Source: Obelidium mucronatum (Eukaryota; Chytridiomycota; Chytridiomycetes; Chytridiales; Chytriomycetaceae). Taken from it: a stretch of DNA of 21,769 nucleotides. Every line of letters begins with the position of its first letter. Position 1 is the first letter of the stretch. The stretch spans positions 1 to 21,769 of the forward strand of contig JAIVFH010000409.1 in assembly GCA_025765595.1 (NCBI GenBank). Reading direction: 5' to 3'. The notes under the pieces are model-generated. The model did no database searches, had not been told where the DNA came from, and worked only from the letters and a program-made list of their open reading frames with translations. Of this stretch, positions 1-10,400 are shown in pieces. Position numbers and translations under genes: made by a program.

Positions 1-99
1 GCGATCAAATCGCAGAAGCAGTTGAAAAGACGGTTGTCGTGATTCCTCTCATCAATTCGAGTTGGGCGGAATCAGGTGAATGTGAAGGTAATATTCTAT

Positions 100-138
<39 letters not shown>

Positions 139-871
139 GAACCAACAAGCCTGTTTGATCAAAAATTAGACGAGTTTAATCACGCGAGACGACAAAACCT
201 AACTTCTCACCAACGAGGCGAACTCAATACCCAGAACCCCGCAACCAATTATATTCCCATTTTCCTTCCAGGTCTCGATTTCAACAAATACACACACGTG
301 AGACTGTTGGCAAGTAGCGTCAATTTCCTTCCCTTAGATCCAAGTAACACGGCTGAAGCCGTGGATAGACTTGTTTCTAGCATTATGCGGTTGAACCCAA
401 AGGGGCTTTCCATTGCTTCCTCTATTACTCCAGACGCGACTCAATCGGAAGTGGAATCAACTACAGCGTCGGCAGGAGTACCATCCCCCTTGGGAAACAC
501 TGCTGAGAATTCAGTATCGAAATCAGGAGGTACTTTTATCCTCCGCGGACACACCATCAACGCGTATGATGGCAATTTGACGGCAACAGACCGATGCCTT
601 CTCACATTCACAAGCGATGGACGCGTCAAAGGGACAATTGATTACAAGGCGGGCACAATCTATAACTCCAGTGATATAGCGAAAGTCGATGGGGTAGTGA
701 ATTGGGAGACACTCAAGACAGAGTGGATTGAAGAATATGGCGCGAAAAGCCACTTTAAAATACTTGGGGAGTGTTGTGGAGGGTGGGAAAGCGATTACGG
801 GTGAGTATTATTGGATTGAGAAGCCGACAGCGAAAGGGACGTTTGAGTTTCATGTTGAAAGATGGTTGTGA
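1..871 (+). CDS. TIR-domain protein, 3' part (5' end outside window; apparent frameshift)
   Basis: The frame is open from base 3 to 87, then an intron runs 88-169 (GTAATA to TTAG, containing T35), then an exon from 170. With this donor the join reads SSWAES, GEC, EDEFNHA. That matches the end of a TIR domain: a hydrophobic strand (VVVIPLI), then S-x2-C-x2-E, where the Glu is the catalytic residue of NAD-cleaving TIRs. It is followed by a second strand (YIPIFLPGLDF) and a VRLLA/FLPLD segment as in TIR_2-type domains. After a Ser/Thr-rich linker comes a domain of about 110 residues I do not recognise (TFILRGHTINAYDG to GTFEFHVERW), probably beta-rich. The frame of 170 hits a stop at about 802-804. 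A 1-bp shift near the AAAA at 757-760 restores a continuous protein-like frame to TGA 869-871. This could be an assembly error or a real break. The alternative donor at 76 loses the C-x2-E signature. The TIR call is an inference from pattern; the N-terminal half is not visible. Confidence 0.6.
88..169 (+). other. Intron with a 35-base T run
   Basis: The donor is GTAATA at 88 and the acceptor AAAATTAG ends at 169. The run of 35 T at 101-135 acts as an extreme polypyrimidine tract but stands unusually far from the acceptor. A competing donor (GTGAAT) at 76 also keeps the frame. I chose 88 because it preserves a TIR-like C-x2-E motif across the junction. Confidence 0.5.
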
Positions 872-1049
872 AATTATTTTTAACATATTTCTTTTTCTAT
901 TTAAAGTTCCTTTATTTCTATTGGCTGTAGAGATTCTTTTTGTTTTTTGTTTTCATGTGGAGGGAATCACTTGAAATTAAAGTGCTCCACCACAAGTTGA
1001 TCAAAATACCATGTCATTCCAAAAAAAAAAAAAAAAAAAGCACCATCAA
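872..1049. other. Intergenic spacer between TIR gene and SDR gene
   Basis: This stretch is AT-rich with no supportable coding sequence. It should hold the 3' UTR of the TIR gene and the promoter of the SDR gene. A run of 19 A (1021-1039) follows an in-frame ATG at 1011. Translation from 1011 would give a Lys6 stretch before the next ATG at 1050, so I place the homopolymer in the leader. Confidence 0.5.
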
Positions 1050-2997
1050 ATGGAAGACAATAGTCTATTGAGGAACCACTTTACAGAAACCGAGCTGGCA
1101 GCAGCCATCAAAGTCACAACTGCCCTTATCGAAACACCAACGCTCAAGTCCTTGGCCTCCTCAAATCCATCAATGAAGCAGCTGATGCAAGCATTAAACC
1201 GCTTTGGGGGTGGACGGAATAGTAGCACTGACAGATCCAAGCTTGCCAAGAAACGTAAACGTGAGGAGCATCATGCCAAGCTTGAAGAAACAGGAATTCG
1301 AAAATTGCGGAAAGTGGGAGCGATGCGTAGTTCACCTGAAGGTGGTTTTCGAGGAGCATTTGATTCGGGAGTCAAGTAAGAGTTTTTTTTTTCCGCCCTT
1401 TTGTACACTAACGCTTGAATGGTATACTTTTTAAGGATATTCACTATTCCTCCACAAAAAGACCCTCTTCTTGAAAATGCCCAGTCGTCTGATCTCATTA
1501 ATCCATTAGACAATCACCCAAGTCCGACGCAACAACTACAATATCCACAAAAACTTGGAAAAAAGCGCATTTGCCACATTTGCTACAAGGACTACACGAT
1601 ATTGCACCACTTTTACGATCGCCTGTGTCCCGGATGTGCCGACTTCAACTATTCCAAAAGAATTGCAACGGCAGATTTAAGTGGACGTGTTTGCCTTGTC
1701 ACTGGCGGTCGTGTCAAGGTAATTTTGTGGAATGAAGTAAACCTGAATTCTGAAAAACAAAACTATATTTTTTTTTTTTTAGATTGGGTATACAATTGCT
1801 CTGAAACTGCTCCGTTCGAAGGCGGCAAAAGTCATTGTGACTACACGGTTCCCCAACGACGCTGCGGCTCGTTTCGCAGCTGAACACGATGCGGCGTCGT
1901 TCAACAGCCGACTTGCGATATACGGTGTGGATTTTCGAAGTATATCCATGGTGCATGCATTCTGCAACGCCATCAAGAGGACAGAGTCGAGGTTGGATGT
2001 GTTGATTAACAATGCTGCACAGACTGTAAGGAAACCGCCCGCCTTTTATCAGCATTTGATGGATGGGGAAAGAAGAGTTTTCAAGTGGAATGGAATCAGT
2101 GTTTTCCATTCTGTCGTTCTTGCTGACGAGGAAAGGGAGGATGGTGGGGATGTGAAGTTGGCGTTTGAGTGTGTCAAGCAGGAGGAGATTCAAGTTGAAG
2201 ATGAGGGGTTCGACGCGAGTTTATCCATAACTCGATTGAAAAGCTGTATCAACAACGGCGACAATGGGTTACGATTACTGCCTGCTGCAGTCTCTACTTC
2301 AGCAGCCATGTCTCAGATCGCGATACTACCCGAGGATGTATTGCCACAGGTGCAACAGGACCGATTCTTTCCTCCAGGACAGCTGGATCGCCATTTACAA
2401 CAAATCGACTATCGACCGACGAATTCATGGGTGATGGAGATCGACCAGGTGCATACGGGAGAAATGATTGAATGCCATACCATCAATAGTTTTGCACCTT
2501 GGATTCTAATCAGCGAGTTCAAAGAGTTGATGGAATCAACGACTGAGCCTTACAATGGAGCTAATGGATCGACTAATTTGTCGCAGTGGAATAAGGTAAG
2601 AATGGAATCATACTTCTGTATAAAAAAATAAGGAAACTGATTCTATTGCACGGACTAGTACATTGTAAACGTTTCAGCAATGGAAGGACAATTCAACAGA
2701 CAGAAATCAACGCATCATCCACACACGAATATGGCGAAAGCGTCTCTCAACATGTTGACGCGGACTTGTGCGGCAGGATTTGCGCAGGTTGGGATATACA
2801 TGACTGCAGTGGATACTGGATGGGTTACAAATGAGCTGCCGCTAAAAGAAGGAGAAACGGAATTGACGAGAGACCAGCCGCCTTTGGATGAAGTGGATGG
2901 AGCCATGCGGGTTTTGGATCCAGTGTTCAGTGGTGTATCTGGGGAGAAGCAGTTGTGGGGTATATTCTTGAAAGACTTTTCTCGAACGCAATGGTGA
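1050..2997 (+). CDS. Atypical short-chain dehydrogenase/reductase with N-terminal zinc-ribbon-like motif
   Basis: There are four exons: 1050-1375, 1436-1718, 1783-2595 and 2659-2997, with introns of 60, 64 and 63 bp, all GT-AG and frame-consistent, giving 586 residues. Residues 1-108 are a basic, low-complexity leader. C155-x2-C158 and C173-x2-C176 form a likely zinc knuckle just before the Rossmann fold. Nucleotide-binding motif TGGRVKIG is at 198-205, crossing intron 2, and the NNAA motif of SDRs is at 279-282. After a long insert (about 300-470) come the catalytic-Ser strand (NVSAMEG, S480) and the helix HTNMAK (K501). The usual SDR Tyr of YxxxK is Thr497 here. I recall similar HTNMAK sequences in a widespread SDR subfamily, so this may be a family trait rather than decay. 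The substrate is unknown. ATG 1011 is an alternative start (599 residues) but would translate the A19 run. Confidence 0.85.
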
Positions 2998-3075
2998 AGG
3001 ATCGAGTTGTTTGGTTTGAAGTAGCTTAAATACAGTGTTTTTAGTGTTTATTTTTGATAATCCACTAACTTCACA

Positions 3076-3750
3076 TTACTCCTTGTAACCAATCATATCA
3101 TTTGTCCTCACTTTTGAGTTGTCCTGGATCGCAGCCAGAGTGTATTCCGCCACATCGACATAGGCCGTTGTCCACGTAGCAAACCAGTCACCGGCGGAAA
3201 CTGAGCCTGGACCCCTCGATGGCATCTCGCTCAGCATGCCTGGACGCGTCACGATCCACTCAACGTCGTTCTCGTCGAGACCCGCCAGGAAGGCAATGAC
3301 GGCTGCGTTGTCCACAAACTGGGCCTCTGCGCCGCTGACCAGCGCGCCAACTGCGGCGCGCGCCAGCCAGCGGGCGCACGTCGCCGGCTCATGCGCGCGG
3401 CCGACTGCGGCGCCGGCCTGGAACAACAGCCGGCGCACGTTGTGGGCGCGCATGCTGGCAGCGATAGTTTCGACGAGCCGCGCCATGACGCCGCGCGGAT
3501 AGTCCGGCGCCGGCACGGCCCAGCCGGCGACGCACACAACGGCGTCGCTTTTATAAACGGCGGCGTCGACGGCCGCCGCGTCCGCAAAGCTGCCGGCGAC
3601 GGCGAAGACGCGGCCCGGGAACGCGGCTTGCAAGTCCGCGAGTTTGTCCGGCGTGCGGACGAGGCACCGCAAACTGTGGCCCTGCTCCAGCGCAAGCCGC
3701 GCAAAGTGGCGCCCCGTGCGTCCCGTGGCTCCAAACACTGCGATGATCAT
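3076..3750 (-). CDS. NAD(P)-binding Rossmann protein, NmrA/atypical-SDR-like
   Basis: This is a single-exon gene of 224 residues. It opens with a beta strand and dinucleotide-binding loop IIAVFGATGRTGRH (G-x2-G-x2-G) at the extreme N terminus, followed by LVRTPDKL, where the Arg suggests NADP preference. Then come a DAVVCVAG strand, RRLLFQAGAAVG, and a VEWIVTRPGML strand typical of the NmrA-like/SDR_a5 group of atypical SDRs and biliverdin/flavin-reductase-like proteins. There is no YxxxK motif, as expected for that group. Length is normal for the group. The coding sequence, especially 3180-3740, is far richer in G+C than every neighbouring gene and lacks introns, suggesting a different origin or strong codon bias. 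It converges with the SDR gene (78 bp between stops). Function beyond nucleotide binding is not determinable. Confidence 0.88.
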   Translation of the reverse strand: MIIAVFGATGRTGRHFARLALEQGHSLRCLVRTPDKLADLQAAFPGRVFAVAGSFADAAAVDAAVYKSDAVVCVAGWAVPAPDYPRGVMARLVETIAASMRAHNVRRLLFQAGAAVGRAHEPATCARWLARAAVGALVSGAEAQFVDNAAVIAFLAGLDENDVEWIVTRPGMLSEMPSRGPGSVSAGDWFATWTTAYVDVAEYTLAAIQDNSKVRTNDMIGYKE

Positions 3751-3790
3751 TATTTTGGATTTCGGTTGATTGGATTGGGTTTTGATTGGA

Positions 3791-3820
3791 TTTTGATTTG
3801 ATTTGATTTGATTTGATTTG
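3791..3820. repeat. (TTTGA)n pentanucleotide microsatellite
   Basis: About five tandem units of ATTTG preceded by related degenerate units (GATTGGATT) from about 3765. It lies directly upstream of the minus-strand NAD(P)-binding gene start at 3750, within its 5' UTR or promoter. Confidence 0.85.
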
Positions 3821-4013
3821 CAACTCGATTAAAATTTAAATTTTGAAAATCTTGGGAATGAATGGAACCACTGTTCAACAACACTTGAGTCGTATTAATA
3901 GGTAAGCAGAAGGAGAAACTATATTTATAAACTTATACGATATAGATAATAAAGAACAAAAATTTATCAACCCAATAGTCTACATTTTATTTTCATAGCA
4001 TACTTTCATAGCA

Positions 4014-4019
4014 TTTATT
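4014..4019 (-). terminator. Poly(A) signal AATAAA of the cyclophilin gene
   Basis: Minus-strand AATAAA about 28 nt after the cyclophilin stop (4047-4049). Another AATAAA-like stretch follows within about 30 nt. Confidence 0.5.
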
Positions 4020-4046
4020 TGGCTTGCACTTGCACTGCTCTTCCAA

Positions 4047-7000
4047 TCAAATCTGCTGCATGGCTGCTGCACTTCGGACGGTATTATGTACCCTCAAGAC
4101 ATCAGCAGCAGTCGCAGTAGCCGGCATCGTCACGGCCAAAGGAGAAGGGAAAATGGGGACTTGAATATTCCCATCGCTTCTCAGCGACAACTTGAAGGCA
4201 GTGTTTTCACCAGCAGGTTCACCAAAATCTTGCAACGCAACAATCTGGCGTACACTCGTGGATCGATCCACGGGAACTGAAAGTGGCGAGTGATAGTCTA
4301 TGGGGACACTGATTTTCCCGTTTGGTAGCTCAGTGACACACATTCTCAGGAACACAGCCTTTGCATCCGCGTCACTTGCAGTGCCGGCAGAAGTTGCATA
4401 TGGGGTAACTGACATGGGGGTTTCGTCCGCACTGGTTGGAACAGGCGCCTTCACTACTGTAACAGGTTCCCCAGCCTCCGTCGCACTTCGAACAAAAATG
4501 GAAGGGCCATTCTTGTTTTGGGCCGAAACAATATCCAAAGCTGTACACCCCTTGTCAAGAATAACGGACCCCTTTCCGTCATCAATTGGAACTTGGATTC
4601 GACCATCTTCAAGCAATTGCACAAACACATTGTTTGTTGGAATTGGGAGGTTCTGTTCTTGCAAGACTTGCATGCTGGATTTGTGTGCCATGGCGATGGT
4701 GTAGCCTGGTGCGGAGGAGTCGAAAAGAGTGTAAATTGTTGGACTGTTTGGGTTCATTGGGACCTTGATTCTGCCGTCAGGGAGTTGGGTTAACGCCATG
4801 GAGTAAAATGTCTTTCTTTCTTCCAGGACAGAGACTACTGGCAAGTCAACGGGCGTGTCGGGAATCGCAGATGTGGGGGCCGCAGGAGTGGATGAAGCAG
4901 TTTCAACGGGCGCATAGTATGAATCGCTTGGAGTGCGTGATTCATGCGTTGGTGCACCAAAAGCAGAGGCCGAGGAAGAGTTAACATTGGAGGAAGGGAG
5001 TGCGATTATCGGTTCCGTGTATGGAGCATTAGCGGCACGAATTTTTAGGATTCCGTTCAAGGTAGTATCAGCTGGCATGGTAGTCTTTTGGTTTCCACGT
5101 CCTGGAAGCGGGACTTCAATCTCACCCGACGCAAGAACGCGGATGCATCTGATCTTGTCTCTTGGAAGCTTGGGTGAGTTGTTGCGCAAGAGGATGCCTT
5201 CGGTTTTATCAATGTATTCAAGTTGAATTCTGGCAGCCATGTGTCCTGGGGCGCGGCCGTCGATTTCGGCAAAGTCTTTGGCATCGAGTGGATTGATTGG
5301 GATTCGGACCTTTCCATCGGGGAGGGCGACAAGTTCAGACATGTCTACGAGTTGAGACACCCAAATCTCTTCGGATGCATTTTGCTGAACTGTTGGAGTT
5401 GTCGAAACGGGTTGGGTCGACTGCACAGCAACAATATCCGCCAATGAAGCGCCAGCATCAACAATCACCTTCCTGCCCGCAACAGGAACCTCCAATCTCC
5501 CATCTGGAAGCACGCGAATATACGAAAGCTTTTCCATTGGGAGACCGAATCCATAACTTTCTTTAAGCTCAGCGTCGATTTTGTTGATGAACTCGAGCTG
5601 GACCTTGGCAGCAACTGCACCGGGGGCCCGGCCGTCTACAGCAGCAAAATCGTTGGCATCGATGGGGTTGATTTGGATTTGGACTTTTCCGTCGGGGAGC
5701 AAAGTGAGTTGCGAGATATCGCGACACTTTTCAGCGATATGGGCTCTGAACGCTTCGTTTTCGTTATTTTGCAAAGGAGGCAACAGAATAGGTGCCGTTT
5801 CAAGTTCCTGTAGCTGTTGCTGATGCAAGTACTCTACCGGCGCCAACCCTGCCAACTGCCCACAATCACTAATAACCACTCTAACCCCATTCGTGCTTCC
5901 ATCATCACTTCCAAACCCTTCAATCTTGGCAACCACATCCAACCCCTCCACAACATGTCCAAAAACAACATGCTTCCCATCAAGCCACTCTGTCTTTGCA
6001 GTACACAGGAAAAACTGGCTTCCATTAGTATTAGGACCCGAATTAGCCATCGACAAAACCCCAGGCCCCGTATGCAACAACTCAAAGTTCTCATCAGGGA
6101 ACTTTGGACCGTAAATGGAGGCACCGCCTGTCCCATTATGAGCGGTAAAGTCCCCCCCTTGACACATGAACCCGGGAATAATTCTATGGAATGTGGATCC
6201 ACGGTATCCGAACCCGTGTTCGCCTGTGCAAAGGGATCTGAAGTTGTCGACTGTTTTGGGGACAATGTCGGAACGCAGTTCCATGACGATGCGGCCTAGA
6301 GGTTGGTTGTTTGCTGTCATGTCAAAGTAGACGCGTGGGTTTTCGGGGTGGAGGGGTGTTTGTTGTTGTTGTTTTTGTTGGATTGGGAGTGGAATGACGG
6401 GATCGATGGAGGTGTAGGTTGGGCCTCCGGCTGTGGGAAGCGGGTCGGAGACGTTTTGGAATCCTCCGTATTGCTGTTGTTCATTTGGATGGTACTGTTG
6501 TTGCTGTACGGGTGGAATCGGAGCGTAGTTAGAAGGTTGATTCTGATCATACACCACACCATTCGATCCATTATAGGCCGAAATGTCACTGAATACGAAA
6601 AAATAATGCAAGTTAGCGAATTACATGATTTAGAGCGTATGAATTTCTCACTTTAAATTGGATGGTGCTGTTTTGTTTGCTCTTTTCCTGCAGACACAGA
6701 TGGTAATGAAGATTAAAAGTAAAACACCTGCTCCAATACCAGTAGCAATCAGCACCATAGAAGGTCCTTTTGACGCTGTGCTTTCATTTGATGATCCAAT
6801 CGGTGGTAAGGTGGGAAACGCAAAGGTGATTTGAGGAATGATAGGAGCTGTAACAACTGCAGCTACAGTTGTAGTTACAACTGGCAGGGCAACGGGGACC
6901 GTAGTGGTCGCTACAGCCACTGGCTGGACGGTTGGTAGGTTGATTGTCAGTGAGACGCCTCTGCCTTGACAGAATGCTTGGAAGCTCGGAGGATCGGTAT

Positions 7001-7247
7001 AGTTGGGTGAGGAGGGATTGAAGCCAAAGAAGCTGCCTGGTTGGCTGCAGGAAAGGAGGTTTGAGCTCGACTGTTCCACAGTGACCAATTTGCTGCGCTA
7101 CAGTACTCACGTGCAGAGAAACTGGTAGTTTACCATTGCATCCATCACTGGCTGAGCGCAGTGCGGCCCCGGTGCCTGCACGTTGGCGCCTCGCGCTGCG
7201 ACGTAATCTCTGTTCGCCTGGAAGCAAGCGTCAGAGGCCGTTGCCAT
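4047..7247 (-). CDS. Single-pass membrane protein with cyclophilin (PPIase) domain and C-terminal repeats
   Basis: There are three exons: 7247-7111, 7044-6652 and 6588-4047, with introns of 66 and 63 bp, giving 1,023 residues. Residues 1-70 form a small Cys-containing domain (4 Cys) with no clear signal peptide, then a Thr/Val/Pro-rich stalk. A strong transmembrane helix lies at about 142-164 ([17 protein letters not shown]...) followed by RKR, suggesting N-out/C-in. A Gln/Pro-rich linker precedes a complete cyclophilin domain at about 262-422: [19 protein letters not shown] and [10 protein letters not shown], i.e. all residues of the prolyl-isomerase active site (R312, F317, Q320, F369, W378, H383). 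Residues about 450-1010 hold eight half repeats of the type LPDGKxxIPxNP. The TM exon and the PPIase exon join in frame with a good donor and acceptor, which supports one gene. In intron 1 another acceptor (45-bp intron) is possible. It is divergent from the first coiled-coil paralogue. Confidence 0.85.
4100..5710 (-). repeat. Eight LPDGK-type half repeats in the cyclophilin tail
   Basis: In protein order the cores are [84 protein letters not shown] and [12 protein letters not shown]. They alternate as A/B pairs. The first two A units also share DFAxxDGRAPGxxAAxxQLExIxK. Several B units end in a TxxDIVxxQ-like helix. The last pairs are shorter and more diverged. I know no named family with this signature. 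Confidence 0.8.
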
Positions 7248-7403
7248 TTCCGTGAAATTGAATTGGATTGATAGCGTGTGATTAAAATTAAATCAAGCCC
7301 AACACTCATCGCTAAATATTAAAATATTAGTATTAATAAAAACTTGAATGTAAGCTCCTTGAACGTTGAGGGGGGGAAATCTCAGATTGCCAGAAACGCA
7401 CAA
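7248..7403. promoter_or_regulatory. Divergent promoter spacer (cyclophilin / coiled-coil paralogue 1)
   Basis: A spacer of 156 bp between two divergently read start codons. It contains a very AT-rich, partly self-complementary stretch at about 7311-7340 (AAATATTAAAATATTAG). It must carry both 5' ends. No specific operator can be named. Confidence 0.5.
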
Positions 7404-10400
7404 ATGTCATCTCTCACTCTTCTTCCGCCAGTCCACTCTGGCAGCAGCACACCTCGACTGGCACCACGCTTCAACCCCCCAAGAAAAAGCATCGATAACT
7501 TGAAACGTGCACTGTCAAACTCCTTCAACAGTCGCAACAAGGGCAAAGAAGCCCAAGACATTGACGATCTCAACTCCACGGATTCCCTGATTGTAGTACC
7601 TCCTGTCAAATCTGTGCGGAGAGCATCTAGCATTGATTGTATTGCTCCCGATGATGAGACGGGAAATGGTGGTCTTCAAGCGAAAAAGCTGACGCCACGT
7701 GAAAAGGTCAACATGATTATTCGTCAGGTTTCAGCACGCAATAAACTCCGCATGAAATACAAACACGAGCAAGATCAAATAGATCTGGAAAAGACTTTGG
7801 AACATATTAAAGCGAGCGATACAGTTTTTTACAAGAATGGCAAAGAAATGTGGTCTCGCGAGGTCTGGCCTTTTTTTTTTTTTTTTTTTTTTTTGAAATC
7901 ATCAAAACCTATATTTTTTGAAACTGTACTCTTCAGATTCAAACGTTAGATTATACACATGGTTTTTCTTTGGATTTGAAAGAGGCAGATCATATTGCGA
8001 AAAGCATCAGGAAAGATATTGAATTGAATCGGGAAATCATCAAAGTGAACTGCGACGTCAAATTAAAAGAATCCAAAGTTCTGCTGTACACTGTCATGTC
8101 GAGGTTTCTATGCGTATTTAACTTAATGGGTTGTTTATAGGACTTATTGTATATTTTTTCTTTCGTTTGTTTGCAGGAAGTTGAAGGAAGTTGAAAAGCA
8201 ATACGATGGACGGATACGACTTGTCGAAACACAACTAAAGGACAAACTCAAGAAAGACGTTTCCTCGGCACAGATACTATTTGAAGTTAGTATTGAAGAA
8301 GAAAAAAAAGCCATCGGTGGTGACTGGCGTCTAAAATTCCATCATTTTTCTACTTCTCCCTCAAGACACAGAACAAAAAAACTATCACAGAGGCAACAGA
8401 ACAAATGAAGCTCGAAGCTGAAAAGACTCGAATCATTCACGAAAAGTTCCAAGACATGTACCGCCAAAATAACCAAGAGTACCAAACGCTTCGATACAAA
8501 TCTGCAAAACTCTACCTACTTCTCAAAAAACACAACATTCCTGGAGTACAAGAAACAAGCGAGCATCTAGACGCACAAAGAATGGAAATCGTATCCATGG
8601 TGGATAAACTCCGATCTGAAATTGTAAAATGTGATGACGAAATCCGAGTTTTGCAACCCAAGATTCATAAACTCGAAGAGCAGGTTGACTTGACGAGACA
8701 ACAAGATAACTCCAAGAGAGACGTTGTAGGGATTATAAATAATGGAACAGGATCAAAGTACGTGAAACTGGAAAACCAAGATGCCACGCCGGCTTTCATG
8801 GCGGATGACGTCACGCGAAAATACGTTAAAGTGAAGCTTGTTCAAGATTTTGAGCAATACTTGTTGAAATCGACATCTGCAATCCGGAAAGAATACGCCG
8901 AGTTGCAAACTCAAAAAGACAATGTGGCCAACAAGTGGGATACGAAATTCAAATCGGCTGAAACAATGTTTGACGCCGAAAAGCTGCAGAAAGTCATGAA
9001 AAGGCAGCAGAAGTTGCTAAAGATGGTTGGAAAACTCATCATGACGGAAACAAAGAAGCACCGCCAAGATCAATACTCACGCTGTGCTCTGACAGGAAGA
9101 ACCATTGTGGAGCTGTTAAAAAAAGAGGAAAAGGAGTTTAAGGCCAAATTCGCTCCTGTTTTAGTGCAGTTGCCGATATTTGTAAAGGAAAAGGCCAGAC
9201 TGAAAAAGTTGGAGGCAGAAAGAAAAGTCGCAGAAGAGCTCGCCGCTATCGCTGCAAAAGAAGCAGCCGAGGCTGCTTTTATTGCACAGCAGCAGGAGCA
9301 GGAGCGCTTGTTGCGAATGAAACGACAGGCGACGAAGAGGGCAGAGTCCGTATTGCCGTCAGGACAGCCTTTGGTCCAGCGACAAATGTCAACAATGATG
9401 CATTCAAACATCGCAGATGACAATAGTTCTCTTGGCTCTCTAGCAACGCAATCAAAAGAAAGGAGGTGCTCAATATTAGTTCCATCAGCAGTAAGCCGCC
9501 CGTACTCGGTTCTATCCATTATTAAAACATGCTATACTTAGAATATACTAATTCCGCCAGCGCCAGCGCGAAGCCGCCAGCGCTCTTTTTCAACCGTGGC
9601 TAGCCTAATAAGCTTTCAGCAGCGAACACTCTCAATGATCACACCAGATACCAAGTCAGCCAACGCCCAAACCATTCGATTGGGAAATAATTCACTTGCG
9701 CTCCCGCTTGCGTATCCTCAACCGCCAGAACCTGTAGTTACATACCCAAATGAGGACTATACCGATATCACAATACAATTTGGGAGTCAAGAGCAGCAAA
9801 ATCAAATAGAAAAGAGTTTTTCGGTTGCAAGAGTTCCGGCTGAAGATCAAAGAAGTTTCCGACGGCCATCAGATCCACCAGCGCCATCGCCATCAGCAGG
9901 AGAACAAAATGCAAGCACCGACTCACACCCGAGAAGTCTTTCAATTCTTCAGTTTAGTGCAAATCGATCCCGAACTAGCTCTATATCCGAAGAACATGGC
10001 AATGCTGCGGCAGAGTCGGAGTGCTCACCTCGTGAACAGCCGCAGAATCCGCGACGATTGTCAATTCTTCAGATCAATAAAAGTCAGTCGTCCAGTAAAA
10101 GCTCAATGTCGGACGATTATGTGGAACCAGCAGCACAGTATATCGCAAACAAATCGCGATCTGTTTCTATCGATTATAAAAGTCAATCTCGTGCGTCTTC
10201 AATGTACAATGAATCAATTGGCGTCTCCACTAGCTCTTCGTTTCATTTAAATACAATGACGGAAGAAGTAATCAAGATTGGATGGTCTCGAAATGGGTCC
10301 GTTCAGGAGCCGCTCGGGGTTTTTAACAGTACTGGGACAAGGCGACCTTCAACAATTGAATTCAACTTACCGGCAATCGTCCCCGAGAACTTGGAGCTAC

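Larger units (their letters stand above)
3751..4046. other. Spacer upstream of the NAD(P)-binding gene / 3' of cyclophilin gene
   Basis: No gene is seen here. It holds a pentanucleotide tract (3791-3820), a very AT-rich stretch (3825-4015) and minus-strand AATAAA signals belonging to the cyclophilin gene. It must also hold the promoter of the downstream minus-strand NAD(P)-binding gene. Confidence 0.6.

Noticed and set aside
771..974. Plus-strand 67-residue frame after the TIR gene with a hydrophobic tail
   Set aside because: It starts from a non-ATG codon and overlaps the better frame ending at 871. The hydrophobicity comes from T-rich non-coding DNA.
1021..1039. A19 run as the tail of a retroposed element
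   Set aside because: No element body or target-site duplication is visible. Similar homopolymers occur in introns across the window.
3249..3801. Long open frames antisense or out of frame to the GC-rich NAD(P)-binding gene (161, 136 and 90 residues)
   Set aside because: High GC content suppresses stop codons. The frames are Arg/Ala/Pro-rich with no motif, while the 3076-3750 frame has a clear Rossmann signature.
5834..6265. 143-residue minus-strand frame within the cyclophilin domain
   Set aside because: It overlaps the fully conserved PPIase coding frame and is a shadow frame.
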